From Gemmatimonadaceae bacterium (lineage in GTDB: Bacteria; Gemmatimonadota; Gemmatimonadetes; Gemmatimonadales; Gemmatimonadaceae), in contig JABAQJ010000001.1 of the NCBI GenBank assembly GCA_019186945.1, positions 186,001-250,000 of the forward strand: a stretch of DNA of 64,000 nucleotides. Reading direction: 5' to 3'. The position numbers and the translations under genes were made by a program. The notes beneath the pieces were generated by a model. The model was not told the DNA's origin, made no database searches, and was given only the letters and a program-made list of their open reading frames with translations. Within the stretch, counting starts at the first letter, position 1. Every line of letters starts with the position of its first letter. Positions 33,534 through 42,392 of the stretch are shown here, piece after piece.

Positions 33534-35228
33534 ATGACACGGACGTGGACCGACCGGGGCACGCAACTGGCTCTGGCATGCGGGACGCTCGCGTGGCTGG
33601 GCGCCACCGCCTGTTCGCCAGCAGCGATGGCCGGTGCGCCGCGCGGATCATCGACTCGCGAGCGCTTTCTTCAGCTCGAACAGAGGTATGCCGACGCACG
33701 CGATCTATACGCGCAAATCCGGATCACCGAGGCGCGAGGCGCCACGCGATCTGCACACGACAGCCCGCTCAGTGATCTCGAGGCAGCCTACGAGGTCGAG
33801 CGCACGTCGCTGATCGGGTCCCTCGCCTCTCTCGACAGTACGCAGCTGGGCGGTGACGATCGGCGCGCCTACCGCACGATGCGCCTGGCGCTCGATGTCG
33901 GCGTCATCGATTCGTCGGCCACGCCAGCCATGGTATCCTGTGCGTACGATCCAGGCGCGCTGTCGGCGGGAGAGGGCGGGTTCGCCCGGCTTGGCGCGCG
34001 TATCTACGAATGTTTCGGGCAGGCCGCACGTAGCATTGTCATTGGCAAGGATACGCTGGACCGCCTGACGATCGTCGGCAGGCTCGAGTCGGAGGAGGAT
34101 CCGGTCGAACGACACCGGTACTTCATGGCACTCCTCCCGCTCTGGCTTTCAATGGACGGCGACAACGGGCCGACGTCGCCTTACCGGACACTAGTGAAGC
34201 TGGCGGAGGCGGACTGGCGGACCAACGGCTCGTACATCGCAAGTCAGGCGCGTAGCCTCGACGTGGACTCCGCGCACGTGGAGCCCATGCTCGTCGAGAT
34301 ACTCGAGGCGTGGCGCGATCGCAACGCGGCTGCCGCCGTCGAACCATGGGACTGGTGGTACGCGAATGGCGCCGCCAGCCGCAAGCTATCGGTGCGCGTT
34401 ACCACGGAAGCATTGCGGGCCCTGAACGACCGGTACTATGCCGACGTCGGCGCCGAGCCCACGTCGCTGGGCATCCACTACGACCTGGCGCCGCGCGACG
34501 GGAAGACGCCGGTAGCGTTCACTGATTTCGGCGCATACCCGCGCAGGGAGCGCGGTCGATGGACCGGGATCGAACCCTGGGTCTTCGCGACGTATCGCGC
34601 AGGCGGACTCGCCAACCTTTCCGAACTGCTGCACGAGACGGGGCACGCCATCCACATTGCCGCGATCCGCACACGGCCCGCCTGGACCGACTGGCCGGAC
34701 AGCGATCCGTTCACCGAGGCGTTAGGCGATTTGCTTGCCCTCGACGTCACCGAACCGGAATGGCAGCAGAAGTATCTGGGCGATTCCGCCACGACCGCGG
34801 AGGCGATGCGTGGCCGCTACGGCGGCATCGTTCTCGACGTCGCCTGGGCGCTGTTTGAGCTGCGGATGCTTGCCGATCCATCCCGCGATCCGAACGCGAC
34901 GTGGGCGGACATCACGAGCACGTATCTCCGTATCGCTCCGCATCCGGGATTGGCGTGGTGGGCGATGCGCGGGCAGCTTGTGGATCAGCCCGGATACATG
35001 CTGACCTACGCATTGGCCGCGATTGCCGCGGCGGATCTCCGGGCGCAGATAGTTGCCGACCACGGCCCGTTCTGGCGTGGCGACCGCCGAACGTACGACC
35101 GGCTTTCCAGTCGGTTCTATCGATGGGGGCTTGAACGCCCGACGCGAGAAGTGCTCCGCGACTTCCTTGGCCGCGCGATCACGACTAATGCAATCCTCCG
35201 TGACATGCAGCGGCTGAGTGAAAGGTAG
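33534..35228 (+). CDS. secreted M3-like zinc metallopeptidase
   Basis: 564 residues from ATG 33534. The N-terminus is a signal peptide with LGATACSP as a weak lipobox, so it is exported and perhaps lipid-anchored. The zinc motif HETGH is near residue 365. A third-ligand Glu follows in DPFTEALGDLL about 28 residues later, the spacing of M3 (thimet/oligopeptidase F) peptidases. The body is largely helical and the sequence outside the active site is divergent. The open frame continues upstream to a GTG at 33468 without a leader. It probably degrades oligopeptides outside the cytoplasm, in keeping with the other exported peptidases here. Confidence 0.8.
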   Translation: MTRTWTDRGTQLALACGTLAWLGATACSPAAMAGAPRGSSTRERFLQLEQRYADARDLYAQIRITEARGATRSAHDSPLSDLEAAYEVERTSLIGSLASLDSTQLGGDDRRAYRTMRLALDVGVIDSSATPAMVSCAYDPGALSAGEGGFARLGARIYECFGQAARSIVIGKDTLDRLTIVGRLESEEDPVERHRYFMALLPLWLSMDGDNGPTSPYRTLVKLAEADWRTNGSYIASQARSLDVDSAHVEPMLVEILEAWRDRNAAAAVEPWDWWYANGAASRKLSVRVTTEALRALNDRYYADVGAEPTSLGIHYDLAPRDGKTPVAFTDFGAYPRRERGRWTGIEPWVFATYRAGGLANLSELLHETGHAIHIAAIRTRPAWTDWPDSDPFTEALGDLLALDVTEPEWQQKYLGDSATTAEAMRGRYGGIVLDVAWALFELRMLADPSRDPNATWADITSTYLRIAPHPGLAWWAMRGQLVDQPGYMLTYALAAIAAADLRAQIVADHGPFWRGDRRTYDRLSSRFYRWGLERPTREVLRDFLGRAITTNAILRDMQRLSER

Positions 35229-35258
35229 GAAACCAGTCCACATCGTTCGCATGCGTAC

Positions 35259-36317
35259 TCAGCCCAGCTGGCGCTGACCGCGTTCGAGGTCGAGCAGGAT
35301 TTGCTTTCGCCACAGCCCTCCCCCGTAGCCGCCAAGTTTTCCGCTCTTGTTCACGACACGGTGGCACGGGATCACGATCGCGATCCGGTTACTGCCGTTT
35401 GCCGTACCCACTGCCCGGACAGCGTGCCTGTCGCCTAACGCCAGCGCCACATCCTCGTACGATCGGGTTTCGCCGTATGGGATACGGAGCAACTGATTCC
35501 AGACGCGAATCTGGAAGTCCGTGCCGGGATAGACCAGGGGGACATCGAACTCTCGCCGAGCGCCGGCGAAGTACTCGCGGAGTTGTTCACGGAGGGCCTC
35601 GAGCTGGGGATGTGGCGCCGGGACGACCGCGCCGCCGACGCACTTGCGCAAGGACGCCACCTGCTCTTCGAGTCGCTGTCGATCGCTGAACTCCAGGAAG
35701 CATATCCCGTCATCCGTTGCACCAGCGAGCAACGGGCCTACCGGGCTGTCGATCCATGTGACCGCCACACGAGCGCCGTCGCGCGCGCTCCCCGGCGATT
35801 GCTCGAGGATTCTCCCGAACGCTTCACGGAAGCCACTGTGGGACTCGTACCCGTGGTCGAGCACCACCCTGTCCAGCTTGTCACCACGCTTTATGCGGTC
35901 GAACGCCACGCCAATGCGACTGCTGCGGGCGAACGCGTGAAAGGTCATCCCGTAGTGCCGCGTGAACCACCGCCGGACCATCACGGGCGAGAGCGACATC
36001 GAACGCAGCGTGCGATCCGTGACGCGCTGCTGCGGGGACTGCTGGACCCGGTCGATCAGGTTGCGCACCCAAAGAGGCGGTCCATCCTTCAGTTCCAGCG
36101 GCCGGCAGCGCTTGCAGGCGCGATATCCCGCGATCAGGGCATCGTGCGCGGATGGGAAGTACTCGATGTTGCGGGCCAGTGCACGCCGCGACGTGCATGA
36201 GGGGCGACAGAACACGCCGGTCGTCCGAACGCCGAGAAAGAAGATGCCGTCGTAGGAGACGTCGCGCCGACTGCGGGCGCGTTCCATTTCGACGACCGGG
36301 GGAAGTGTGGCAGACAT
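35259..36317 (-). CDS. ada: bifunctional Ada: methylphosphotriester sensor and O6-methylguanine-DNA methyltransferase
   Basis: Adaptive-response regulator and repair enzyme, 352 residues, full length. The N-terminal Ada domain has the four zinc Cys residues (37, 41, 68, 71); Cys37 in GVFCRPSC accepts the methyl group from phosphotriesters. An AraC-type helix-turn-helix occupies about 85-185. The C-terminal methyltransferase domain carries IPCHRVV with nucleophile Cys318 and the GGYGGGLWRK loop. After methylation it should activate its own gene and other alkylation-repair genes. No alkB or alkA lies next to it. Upstream lies a decayed gene fragment. Confidence 0.94.
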   Translation of the reverse strand: MSATLPPVVEMERARSRRDVSYDGIFFLGVRTTGVFCRPSCTSRRALARNIEYFPSAHDALIAGYRACKRCRPLELKDGPPLWVRNLIDRVQQSPQQRVTDRTLRSMSLSPVMVRRWFTRHYGMTFHAFARSSRIGVAFDRIKRGDKLDRVVLDHGYESHSGFREAFGRILEQSPGSARDGARVAVTWIDSPVGPLLAGATDDGICFLEFSDRQRLEEQVASLRKCVGGAVVPAPHPQLEALREQLREYFAGARREFDVPLVYPGTDFQIRVWNQLLRIPYGETRSYEDVALALGDRHAVRAVGTANGSNRIAIVIPCHRVVNKSGKLGGYGGGLWRKQILLDLERGQRQLG

Positions 36318-36394
36318 GCGGTTGACGCTAGCTGGATCTCTGTTGCGTCGCCACCGAAAAATGCACGGCTAATCTCCGGGATGCACGCGCGTGT

Positions 36395-36685
36395 TCAGCG
36401 CACGCGAACGGCGCCAGTACCGGCGGCCGGAAAGCGCACGAACACCGCCCGGTCGTTACCGGGATCGATTCTGTCCTGCGTGCCAGCCTTTCCCTGCATC
36501 GCGTCCTGGGTGCGCAGATTGGACGCACTATCCAGCGTCTGCGCGATGGGCACGCGACGTTCGAAGTTTCCGCACAGGTACGCGTTGTCCGAGGCGAGGA
36601 CGACGACGCCCGTTGACGTCTGCACGGCAACCCACTGGGAGGCGAATGAGTGTTTTTCGCAGCCAGGCGAAGCGATCGGTCGCAT
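36395..36685 (-). pseudogene. C-terminal remnant of a metallo-beta-lactamase-fold hydrolase (lactonase-like)
   Basis: An open stretch of about 96 codons reads KHSFASQWVAVQTSTG, VVVLASDNAYLCGNFERRVP, AQTLDSASNLRTQDAM and PGNDRAVFVRFP. This is the C-terminal part of MBL-fold hydrolases of the N-acyl-homoserine-lactonase/AttM type. Those enzymes normally end VPGHD-x-x-VF; here the metal-binding His is Asn. Nothing homologous to the first 150 or more residues (including HxHxDH) precedes it, because the M14 gene ends only eight bases upstream in another frame. I read it as a truncated, inactive copy. The family call is from pattern memory and needs a search. Confidence 0.55.
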
Positions 36686-36692
36686 GGTGAGG

Positions 36693-39332
36693 CTACATGC
36701 TCGGCCCCAGCAGGACGGCGTTCGCGAACAGCGGCAACAGCCCGCGGAACAGATCCCGGAAATTCGGGTCGTGAGCGAAGACGATGACGCGTCCCGCTCC
36801 GGCACGCTCGGTCCAGAGATATGGAGATAGCGCCAGACGTCCAGGTGTCTCTGGCCAGAAGTAGCCGGAGAGTCGCACGCGGTTCTCGGGAGCGAACCGA
36901 ATCACGGCCTCGCCGGCGCGCAGATCCTTCGGCACAGTGAACACGACGTCCGAGTTGACGAACACCGGCAGTTCCGGCGTGGTGATGCCCGCCGTGAGGG
37001 TGGAAAGCGAATCGGCGAATGCGCGTGCGATCGTACCAGCTACGCGGGCGGGGAGGGGCGCACCGCCGGCGCTGTCCGCGCGCACGGAGTCGCGGCGCAC
37101 GCGCAGGCGAGACAGGCCAACACGTTCGTTTGCGAGCCAGGTCGAGGCGCCGTCCAACGTGATCAACACGCCGCCGGCGCGAACCCAGTCCGCCAGCCGC
37201 CGGACACCAGCCTCGCCTAACGCTCGGTCGAACTGCGCACCCTGCACGGAAGGCACCACCAGCACGTTGAACCGGCTGAGTGCCCCGTTTGCCACGAATC
37301 CGGCATCGACGACCGCTGCCGGATAGCCGATACGCTGATCGAGAGCGTACCACGCGAATCCGAACGAACCTCCGGACACCGGGGCGCCACCCAATAGCGC
37401 GACCCGCGGCAGTTGCAGCGGCACTACCGAGTTGCTTCCCAAATCCGTTCCGGAGTCCACGCCCGCGGAAGCGATCGGAAAGATCCGCGCACCAGCCGCC
37501 GCAGCGGCCCGGCCGACCTGGTCATGAACGGAGGGGGTGTTGGACGTTACGCGCACCACGAACGCACCGTGGGGGAACTCCGTACCGGCGCTGGCGAAGC
37601 TGCGCGGAGCGTACCAGACCTTCACCGAATCCTTCAGCAACGATGCGAGAAGCCGTATCGACGCTTCGCTCCCGGGTTCGAAAGCGTAGCCATACGACGC
37701 ACGCGCCGGTGTCGCCGGCGCGGCTGAAACTTCCTGCACCGGCGTCAGCCCTGCGGGAAGTGCGCGCAGGCTCCAGGCACGCAGGCGGAACGCGAGAGGG
37801 AGCGACCATGCCGTCACGTCGTAGAACCGGTTCGGCTGCCCGGTCCGGCGCATTTCCAGCTCCATCCTGATGAACTGCGAGTCCAGTTCCGCATCCGGCT
37901 CGAGCAGCGCCTTCGCCAGGTGACCTTGGGGCTGGGCGTAGTCCACCAGATAGGAACCAGCGGCCACTCGCGTGACAGGCGCGGGCGTCCGGCCCGATGT
38001 AGCAGCTGGCGGCGTCCCATCGCCGTACGGCGTTGCGTCGCGGAGCTCAGCGGTGGACGTCAGGCGCTGAACGGAGATCCCGTTTCGCAGGAGCAGCATG
38101 ACGAGGGAATCGGCACGGCCCTGTGCATCCCTCTCGAAGAGTACGCTCCGCATCGGACCGGTCGCGTGCGACGTGATCGCTGCCCGGCGCGCGTCGGCGT
38201 AGTCGCGGACCAGTTCAGAACGGCGGCGCCCAGATGTCCGAACGGTGGCCCACTCGGCCGTGTAGTGCTCCCACGCCGCCTGGCGGAGGGTACGCACCAG
38301 GCCATCGCTGCGCCTGATTGCGCCGCCCGATGACGATGCCGATTCGAACAACATGCCGATCGATCCGGTCAACATCGGCCAGCCCTCGCCGTAGCCTGGA
38401 TAGAACGAGTCGTATCCCTCGCGACGGAAATACGACCAGCCGTGCGTATCGAACTCCGTGCCGTGCGCCGCGGCAAAGATGTCGAACCACTTGAACAGGT
38501 GCCTGGGGTTGTTCTTGTTATCGGGCTCGCGCGGCGGCGCGAAGTAGAACGAGGCGCTGGATCCCTGCTCGTGCAGGTCCAGCGCCACATGCGGCCACCA
38601 TTGGAGGAAGGCCCTTACACGGCCACGCGATTCGGGATGCGACTGGATGAACCAGTCGCGATTGAGGTCGAAGTAGTAGTGACTGGTGCGAGGCCCTGGC
38701 CACGAGCCGGCATTGTTCACGGCGCCGGGTTCGATCGACAATCCCTGGGCGCTCCACGTTCGTTCGAGATCGTGCGTGTGACGTTCACGTCCGTCCGGGT
38801 TCTCGTTTGGATCGATCAGCACCACGGTGCTGTCGAGCGCGGCGCGCGTTTCGGCGTCCGTGCCCGCCGCCAGCTGATACAGTAACGCCAACCCGGCCTC
38901 GACCCCGGATCCCTCACCCCCGTGTACCGAGTGCGCGGCCCACACGATTGCCGGCAGCCGCCTGACGGCTGTCTCCATGTCGGCGGCGGATGCGCCTCGC
39001 GGGTCTCCGACACGCTGTGCGTCTATCCGAATCTCCTCGAGGCGTGCCATGTTCTGCTCGCTGGACACCGTGATCAGAAGCATCTCGCGCCCCTCGAAGG
39101 TTCGGGCAACCGTATCGACACGTACTCGTCGCGAAGCGGCCGCGATCCGCTCCACATAACGCAGGATCAGGCGGTGCGGCGTGAACCGATCGCCAAGATC
39201 GTAGCCCAGGATCGCTCGCGGCGTGGGAACGCTCGGGTCGTAGGTATTGGACGCTGTGCTGTACGAGTGTTGGGCAGCGATCAGCGAGGGTGCCAGGAGT
39301 CCAGCGGCGAGTAGACGTGTCGGAAACGACAT
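36693..39332 (-). CDS. secreted M14-family zinc carboxypeptidase
   Basis: 879 residues with a signal peptide (cleavage near SLIAAQ). The N-terminal catalytic domain has a first zinc motif in AAHSVHGGEGSG (His-x-x-Glu), a downstream zinc His in ALDLHEQGS, substrate-binding residues in NENPDGRER and YYFDLNRDW, and a catalytic Glu region at MLFESASSSGG. The C-terminal 350 or so residues look like a beta-rich region followed by a Rossmann/glutamine-amidotransferase-like domain (RFNVLVVPSVQGAQF, VRAGGVLITLDG). That two-part layout is common in large exported M14 proteins of Bacteroidetes-like and Gemmatimonad-like genomes. It probably digests peptides outside the cell. Confidence 0.88.
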   Translation of the reverse strand: MSFPTRLLAAGLLAPSLIAAQHSYSTASNTYDPSVPTPRAILGYDLGDRFTPHRLILRYVERIAAASRRVRVDTVARTFEGREMLLITVSSEQNMARLEEIRIDAQRVGDPRGASAADMETAVRRLPAIVWAAHSVHGGEGSGVEAGLALLYQLAAGTDAETRAALDSTVVLIDPNENPDGRERHTHDLERTWSAQGLSIEPGAVNNAGSWPGPRTSHYYFDLNRDWFIQSHPESRGRVRAFLQWWPHVALDLHEQGSSASFYFAPPREPDNKNNPRHLFKWFDIFAAAHGTEFDTHGWSYFRREGYDSFYPGYGEGWPMLTGSIGMLFESASSSGGAIRRSDGLVRTLRQAAWEHYTAEWATVRTSGRRRSELVRDYADARRAAITSHATGPMRSVLFERDAQGRADSLVMLLLRNGISVQRLTSTAELRDATPYGDGTPPAATSGRTPAPVTRVAAGSYLVDYAQPQGHLAKALLEPDAELDSQFIRMELEMRRTGQPNRFYDVTAWSLPLAFRLRAWSLRALPAGLTPVQEVSAAPATPARASYGYAFEPGSEASIRLLASLLKDSVKVWYAPRSFASAGTEFPHGAFVVRVTSNTPSVHDQVGRAAAAAGARIFPIASAGVDSGTDLGSNSVVPLQLPRVALLGGAPVSGGSFGFAWYALDQRIGYPAAVVDAGFVANGALSRFNVLVVPSVQGAQFDRALGEAGVRRLADWVRAGGVLITLDGASTWLANERVGLSRLRVRRDSVRADSAGGAPLPARVAGTIARAFADSLSTLTAGITTPELPVFVNSDVVFTVPKDLRAGEAVIRFAPENRVRLSGYFWPETPGRLALSPYLWTERAGAGRVIVFAHDPNFRDLFRGLLPLFANAVLLGPSM

Positions 39333-39473
39333 GCGAGACGGACGCTCCGTGATCCGGGGGAAGTCGCACGAATGTAGTCCGGCGACTCAGGACTGACCAT
39401 GCGCGCTTCTCTTACTGGTTAGCATGCCTCGACCGGACTAGCTTCGCGTAACACCTCATCACGGATCCAGGGC

Positions 39474-39923
39474 ATGTATCCCCTCGCGCTCGGCTTGCAC
39501 AATCTTCTTCGGTGGGTGGTCATCGTCGCCGGTATGTACGCCACGTTCCGGTTCTGGCGCGCGTGGCTGCAGCGCGGTAGCTGGACACCGACCGAGGGTC
39601 GATGGGCTCAGGTGTTCGTGATCGCGCTCGACGCCCAGTTCGTGGTCGGGCTCGTGCTGTACGTCTTTCTCAGCCCGCTGACGAGGCAGGCGTTCGCGAA
39701 CATGGGTGCCGCGATGAGGGACGCGCCCGTTCGGTACTTCGTCGTGGAGCACGTAGTCATGATGCTGGCCGCGATCGTGCTGGCGCATGTAGGCAATGTC
39801 CGCGTGAAGCGCGCCGCCACGGATGCCGCGAAGCTGCAGAACGCGGCGCTATGGTTTGGCGTGGCGACAGCCGCGGTCCTCGGTTTCGTGCCATGGAGCC
39901 GTCCCCTGCTCCCAGCGTTCTAG
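39474..39923 (+). CDS. four-helix membrane protein of unknown function
   Basis: 149 residues with four hydrophobic segments at about 7-26, 46-68, 86-105 and 122-142. There are conserved-looking His residues in helix 1 (LGLHNLLRW) and helix 3 (VVEHVVMMLAAIVLAHVGN), and Asp in helix 2 (ALDAQFVVGLVLY). The histidine placement invites comparison with small haem-binding or quinone-linked membrane proteins, but I recognise no family and claim no haem. It is followed after 96 bases by the UbiB-type kinase gene on the same strand, whose family works on membrane quinones. That link is only suggestive. Confidence 0.7.
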   Translation: MYPLALGLHNLLRWVVIVAGMYATFRFWRAWLQRGSWTPTEGRWAQVFVIALDAQFVVGLVLYVFLSPLTRQAFANMGAAMRDAPVRYFVVEHVVMMLAAIVLAHVGNVRVKRAATDAAKLQNAALWFGVATAAVLGFVPWSRPLLPAF

Positions 39924-40019
39924 CCGCACCGGAGGAATCGCAAGCTCGAGGGATCGGGCGAAGGGCTCTTCACGCTGGTGACGGTGACTGACCGGGCTTG
40001 AAAGCCAGTAGTATTCGGT

Positions 40020-41579
40020 ATGCGCGCTTTCGTGATTCTATGGCGGCTCGGGCCCATCGTGGCGTCGTTCATGCGCGACTACCGGCGATGGATTCTTATC
40101 GGTGGGCCGGTAGCGCGGAGCGCGGAATTTCATGAACGGCGCGCTGCCAGACTCGTCACGCGGATCGCCGGACTCGGCCCGTCGTTCATCAAGATGGCAC
40201 AGCTCTTCGCCACCCGTGCCGATCTGCTGCCGGAGCAGTACGTCGCGGCCCTCTCCACACTGACGGATCAGGTCCCTCCCGTCTCTCGTGCCGCCGTGCA
40301 CGAACAGATCCAGAAAGCCTACGGTCGCACCGTCGGGACGCTGTTCGAACGGTTCGACGAAGCGCCGATTGCCGCCGCATCGCTTGGCCAAGTGCATTTC
40401 GCGCGCTGGAACGGTCAAGACGTCGCCGTCAAAGTGCTGCGCCCCGGCGTCGAAGCCCTGGTCCGGAAGGACATGGCGGTTGCCGGACCTGTCCTCCGGT
40501 GGCTGTACCGTCGCTTTCCCAACGCCCACCTGCGCAATGCGATCAACGTCGTTGAGGAGTTTTCGCAACGTGTGTGGGAAGAAATGGATTTCGAGCACGA
40601 GGCGGCGAACGCGGTGGAAGTGCGAGCGAACTTCCGTGGCAATCCGCGGATCGCGATCCCGCGCATCGTTCCAGAGCTTGTCAGGCGCCGCGTGCTGGTG
40701 ATGGAGTACATGGAGGGGATTCGCGTGGACCGGATCGCGCCGATCGCAGGCGACGCGCCGGGCAATCCCCGCGGCGTGGTGTCCTCCGTCATGGAGTTGT
40801 ACCTGCAGATGATGATGGTCGACGGCCTGTTCCACGCCGATCCGCATCCTGGGAATATCCTCGTCGCTGCAGACGGCCGGATAGTGCTGCTCGACTTCGG
40901 GATGGTGGTCCGCGTACCGCGCGAGTTGCGCCGCAACCTGGTGCGAACGGTATTCGCCGCGATCAGGAAGGACGTGCCGGCGACGGTGGCCGGGTTCCGT
41001 TCGCTGGGCGTAATCGCGCCGGAGACGACGGACGGCGAGATCATGGGTTTGGCTGAGCGTCTGTTCGAGATCGCCTACACGGATCGCACCATGCGCGAGC
41101 GCATCGAGCTGCTCGCCAACGAAGTCGTGGCCACGATGTACGACTGGCCGGTGCAGCTGCCGAGCGAGATGGTGTACTTCGCGCGGACGGCGGCGCTGAT
41201 CGAAGGCCTGGGCGTGAAGTACGATCCGTACTTCAACCCGATCGGGTTCGCGTCGCCGATCGCCATCCGGATGCGATCGCGGATCATGCAGTCGCTGGCG
41301 GAGCCTGGGGAGGCACACCCTGTCGATTGGCCCACGATGGTGGGTGCGGCGGCCGGGCACGTGGCGGGCATGATCGTGCATGCCGGCCGCCAGTTCCTGT
41401 CCGCGCTGGCGGCGGAACTGAACGAACCGGGCGGCTTCTCGATGTCGCGGCTCGTCGGAACGATCGCCGGTACGAGCGGAACCGACCGGGGACGGGCGGT
41501 CGAGATGGCCACGAGCCGACGTCCTGGCGCGGGAGAGGACGAGCGGAGAGCTGTCCCCATGCTATTGGCCGGAGACTGA
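40020..41579 (+). CDS. AarF/UbiB/ABC1 atypical kinase-family protein
   Basis: 519 residues. ABC1 signatures: GPSFIKMAQLFATR (the KxGQ motif reads KMAQ here), AAASLGQVH (the Ala-rich loop in place of a Gly-rich loop), VAVKVLRPG with the ATP-site Lys, FHADPHPGN as catalytic loop and LLDFGM as the DFG equivalent. UbiB-type proteins support isoprenoid-quinone biosynthesis or lipid handling as ATPases rather than classical protein kinases. There is no obvious C-terminal double helix. The Gly-to-Ala change in KxGQ is a notable departure in a motif that is usually strict. Confidence 0.88.
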   Translation: MRAFVILWRLGPIVASFMRDYRRWILIGGPVARSAEFHERRAARLVTRIAGLGPSFIKMAQLFATRADLLPEQYVAALSTLTDQVPPVSRAAVHEQIQKAYGRTVGTLFERFDEAPIAAASLGQVHFARWNGQDVAVKVLRPGVEALVRKDMAVAGPVLRWLYRRFPNAHLRNAINVVEEFSQRVWEEMDFEHEAANAVEVRANFRGNPRIAIPRIVPELVRRRVLVMEYMEGIRVDRIAPIAGDAPGNPRGVVSSVMELYLQMMMVDGLFHADPHPGNILVAADGRIVLLDFGMVVRVPRELRRNLVRTVFAAIRKDVPATVAGFRSLGVIAPETTDGEIMGLAERLFEIAYTDRTMRERIELLANEVVATMYDWPVQLPSEMVYFARTAALIEGLGVKYDPYFNPIGFASPIAIRMRSRIMQSLAEPGEAHPVDWPTMVGAAAGHVAGMIVHAGRQFLSALAAELNEPGGFSMSRLVGTIAGTSGTDRGRAVEMATSRRPGAGEDERRAVPMLLAGD

Positions 41580-41594
41580 CGTCGGTAGAAGCGA

Positions 41595-42287
41595 TCACTG
41601 TTCCTCGCGCGGCGCAGCGTACCGCATTCGTTCGAGGATGATCGTCGCGCGCCGCGATGCGATCGTGCCCCGCGGAGACCAGCGACGCGGTGCCGGAAGC
41701 ACGGCCGCCAGGCGTGCGGCTTCCTCACGCGTCAGCCTCGACGCAGGTTTGTGGAAGTAAGTTCGCGATGCTGCCTCGGCGCCGAAAATCCCGTCTCCCC
41801 ACTCCGCCATGTTCAGATAGAGGTCGAGTATCCGCTCCTTGGAAAGACAAACCTCCAGGACGACGGTGAGCCATGCCTCCAGTCCCTTGCGAACGTACGA
41901 ACGACCCTCCCACAGGAAGAGGTTCTTCGCTACCTGTTGCGTTATCGTGGACGCACCGCGCAGTCGCTTGCCTCGCTTGCTATTCTCGATCGCTTTCCCG
42001 ATTTCCTCGAAATCGAAGCCCTCGTGCAGAAAGAATCGATCGTCCTCGGCCGCAAGCACGGCCCGCTCCAAATGGGGCGACAGCCCCGAGTGCGACACCA
42101 CATCGCGCTTGGGGTACACAGGTCGCTTGCCGTCAGCGAGTCGCTCGACAGCCCGCGACAGCATCACTGCCGTCGTGAACGGCTGCACCAGGTTCAGGGG
42201 AAGCACCAGGACAAACGGACCGACGATAACCACGATCGTCCCGATGATCAGTACGAGTCGCAATCGCTGTCGCCAGGTCATCGGCAC
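41595..42287 (-). CDS. mtgA: monofunctional peptidoglycan glycosyltransferase
   Basis: Family-51 transglycosylase that polymerises lipid II into glycan strands at the inner membrane. 230 residues, the usual MtgA length, with a single N-terminal anchor helix (about 11-31) and no transpeptidase domain. Catalytic Glu81 lies in AAEDDRFFLHEGFD. STITQQVAKNLFL follows near 113, and the second catalytic region is RKGLEAWLTVVLE. It diverges from namZ with 105 bases between, so a glycan-strand builder and a muramic-acid-releasing hydrolase share one promoter region. Confidence 0.93.
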   Translation of the reverse strand: MPMTWRQRLRLVLIIGTIVVIVGPFVLVLPLNLVQPFTTAVMLSRAVERLADGKRPVYPKRDVVSHSGLSPHLERAVLAAEDDRFFLHEGFDFEEIGKAIENSKRGKRLRGASTITQQVAKNLFLWEGRSYVRKGLEAWLTVVLEVCLSKERILDLYLNMAEWGDGIFGAEAASRTYFHKPASRLTREEAARLAAVLPAPRRWSPRGTIASRRATIILERMRYAAPREEQ

Positions 42288-42392
42288 AAGCTCGACGCAT
42301 CGGGCGACAGACTCAAGAGGGCCTTGTTCGACGAATCGCCGCTCTCTGGCTGGAATAGCTGGCAGTTCAGCTCACGGATTTCTACTGTTTCG

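Noticed and set aside
41751-42392. Upstream extension of the namZ frame across mtgA
   Set aside because: It is antisense to a certain gene and lies before a perfect signal peptide at 42393.
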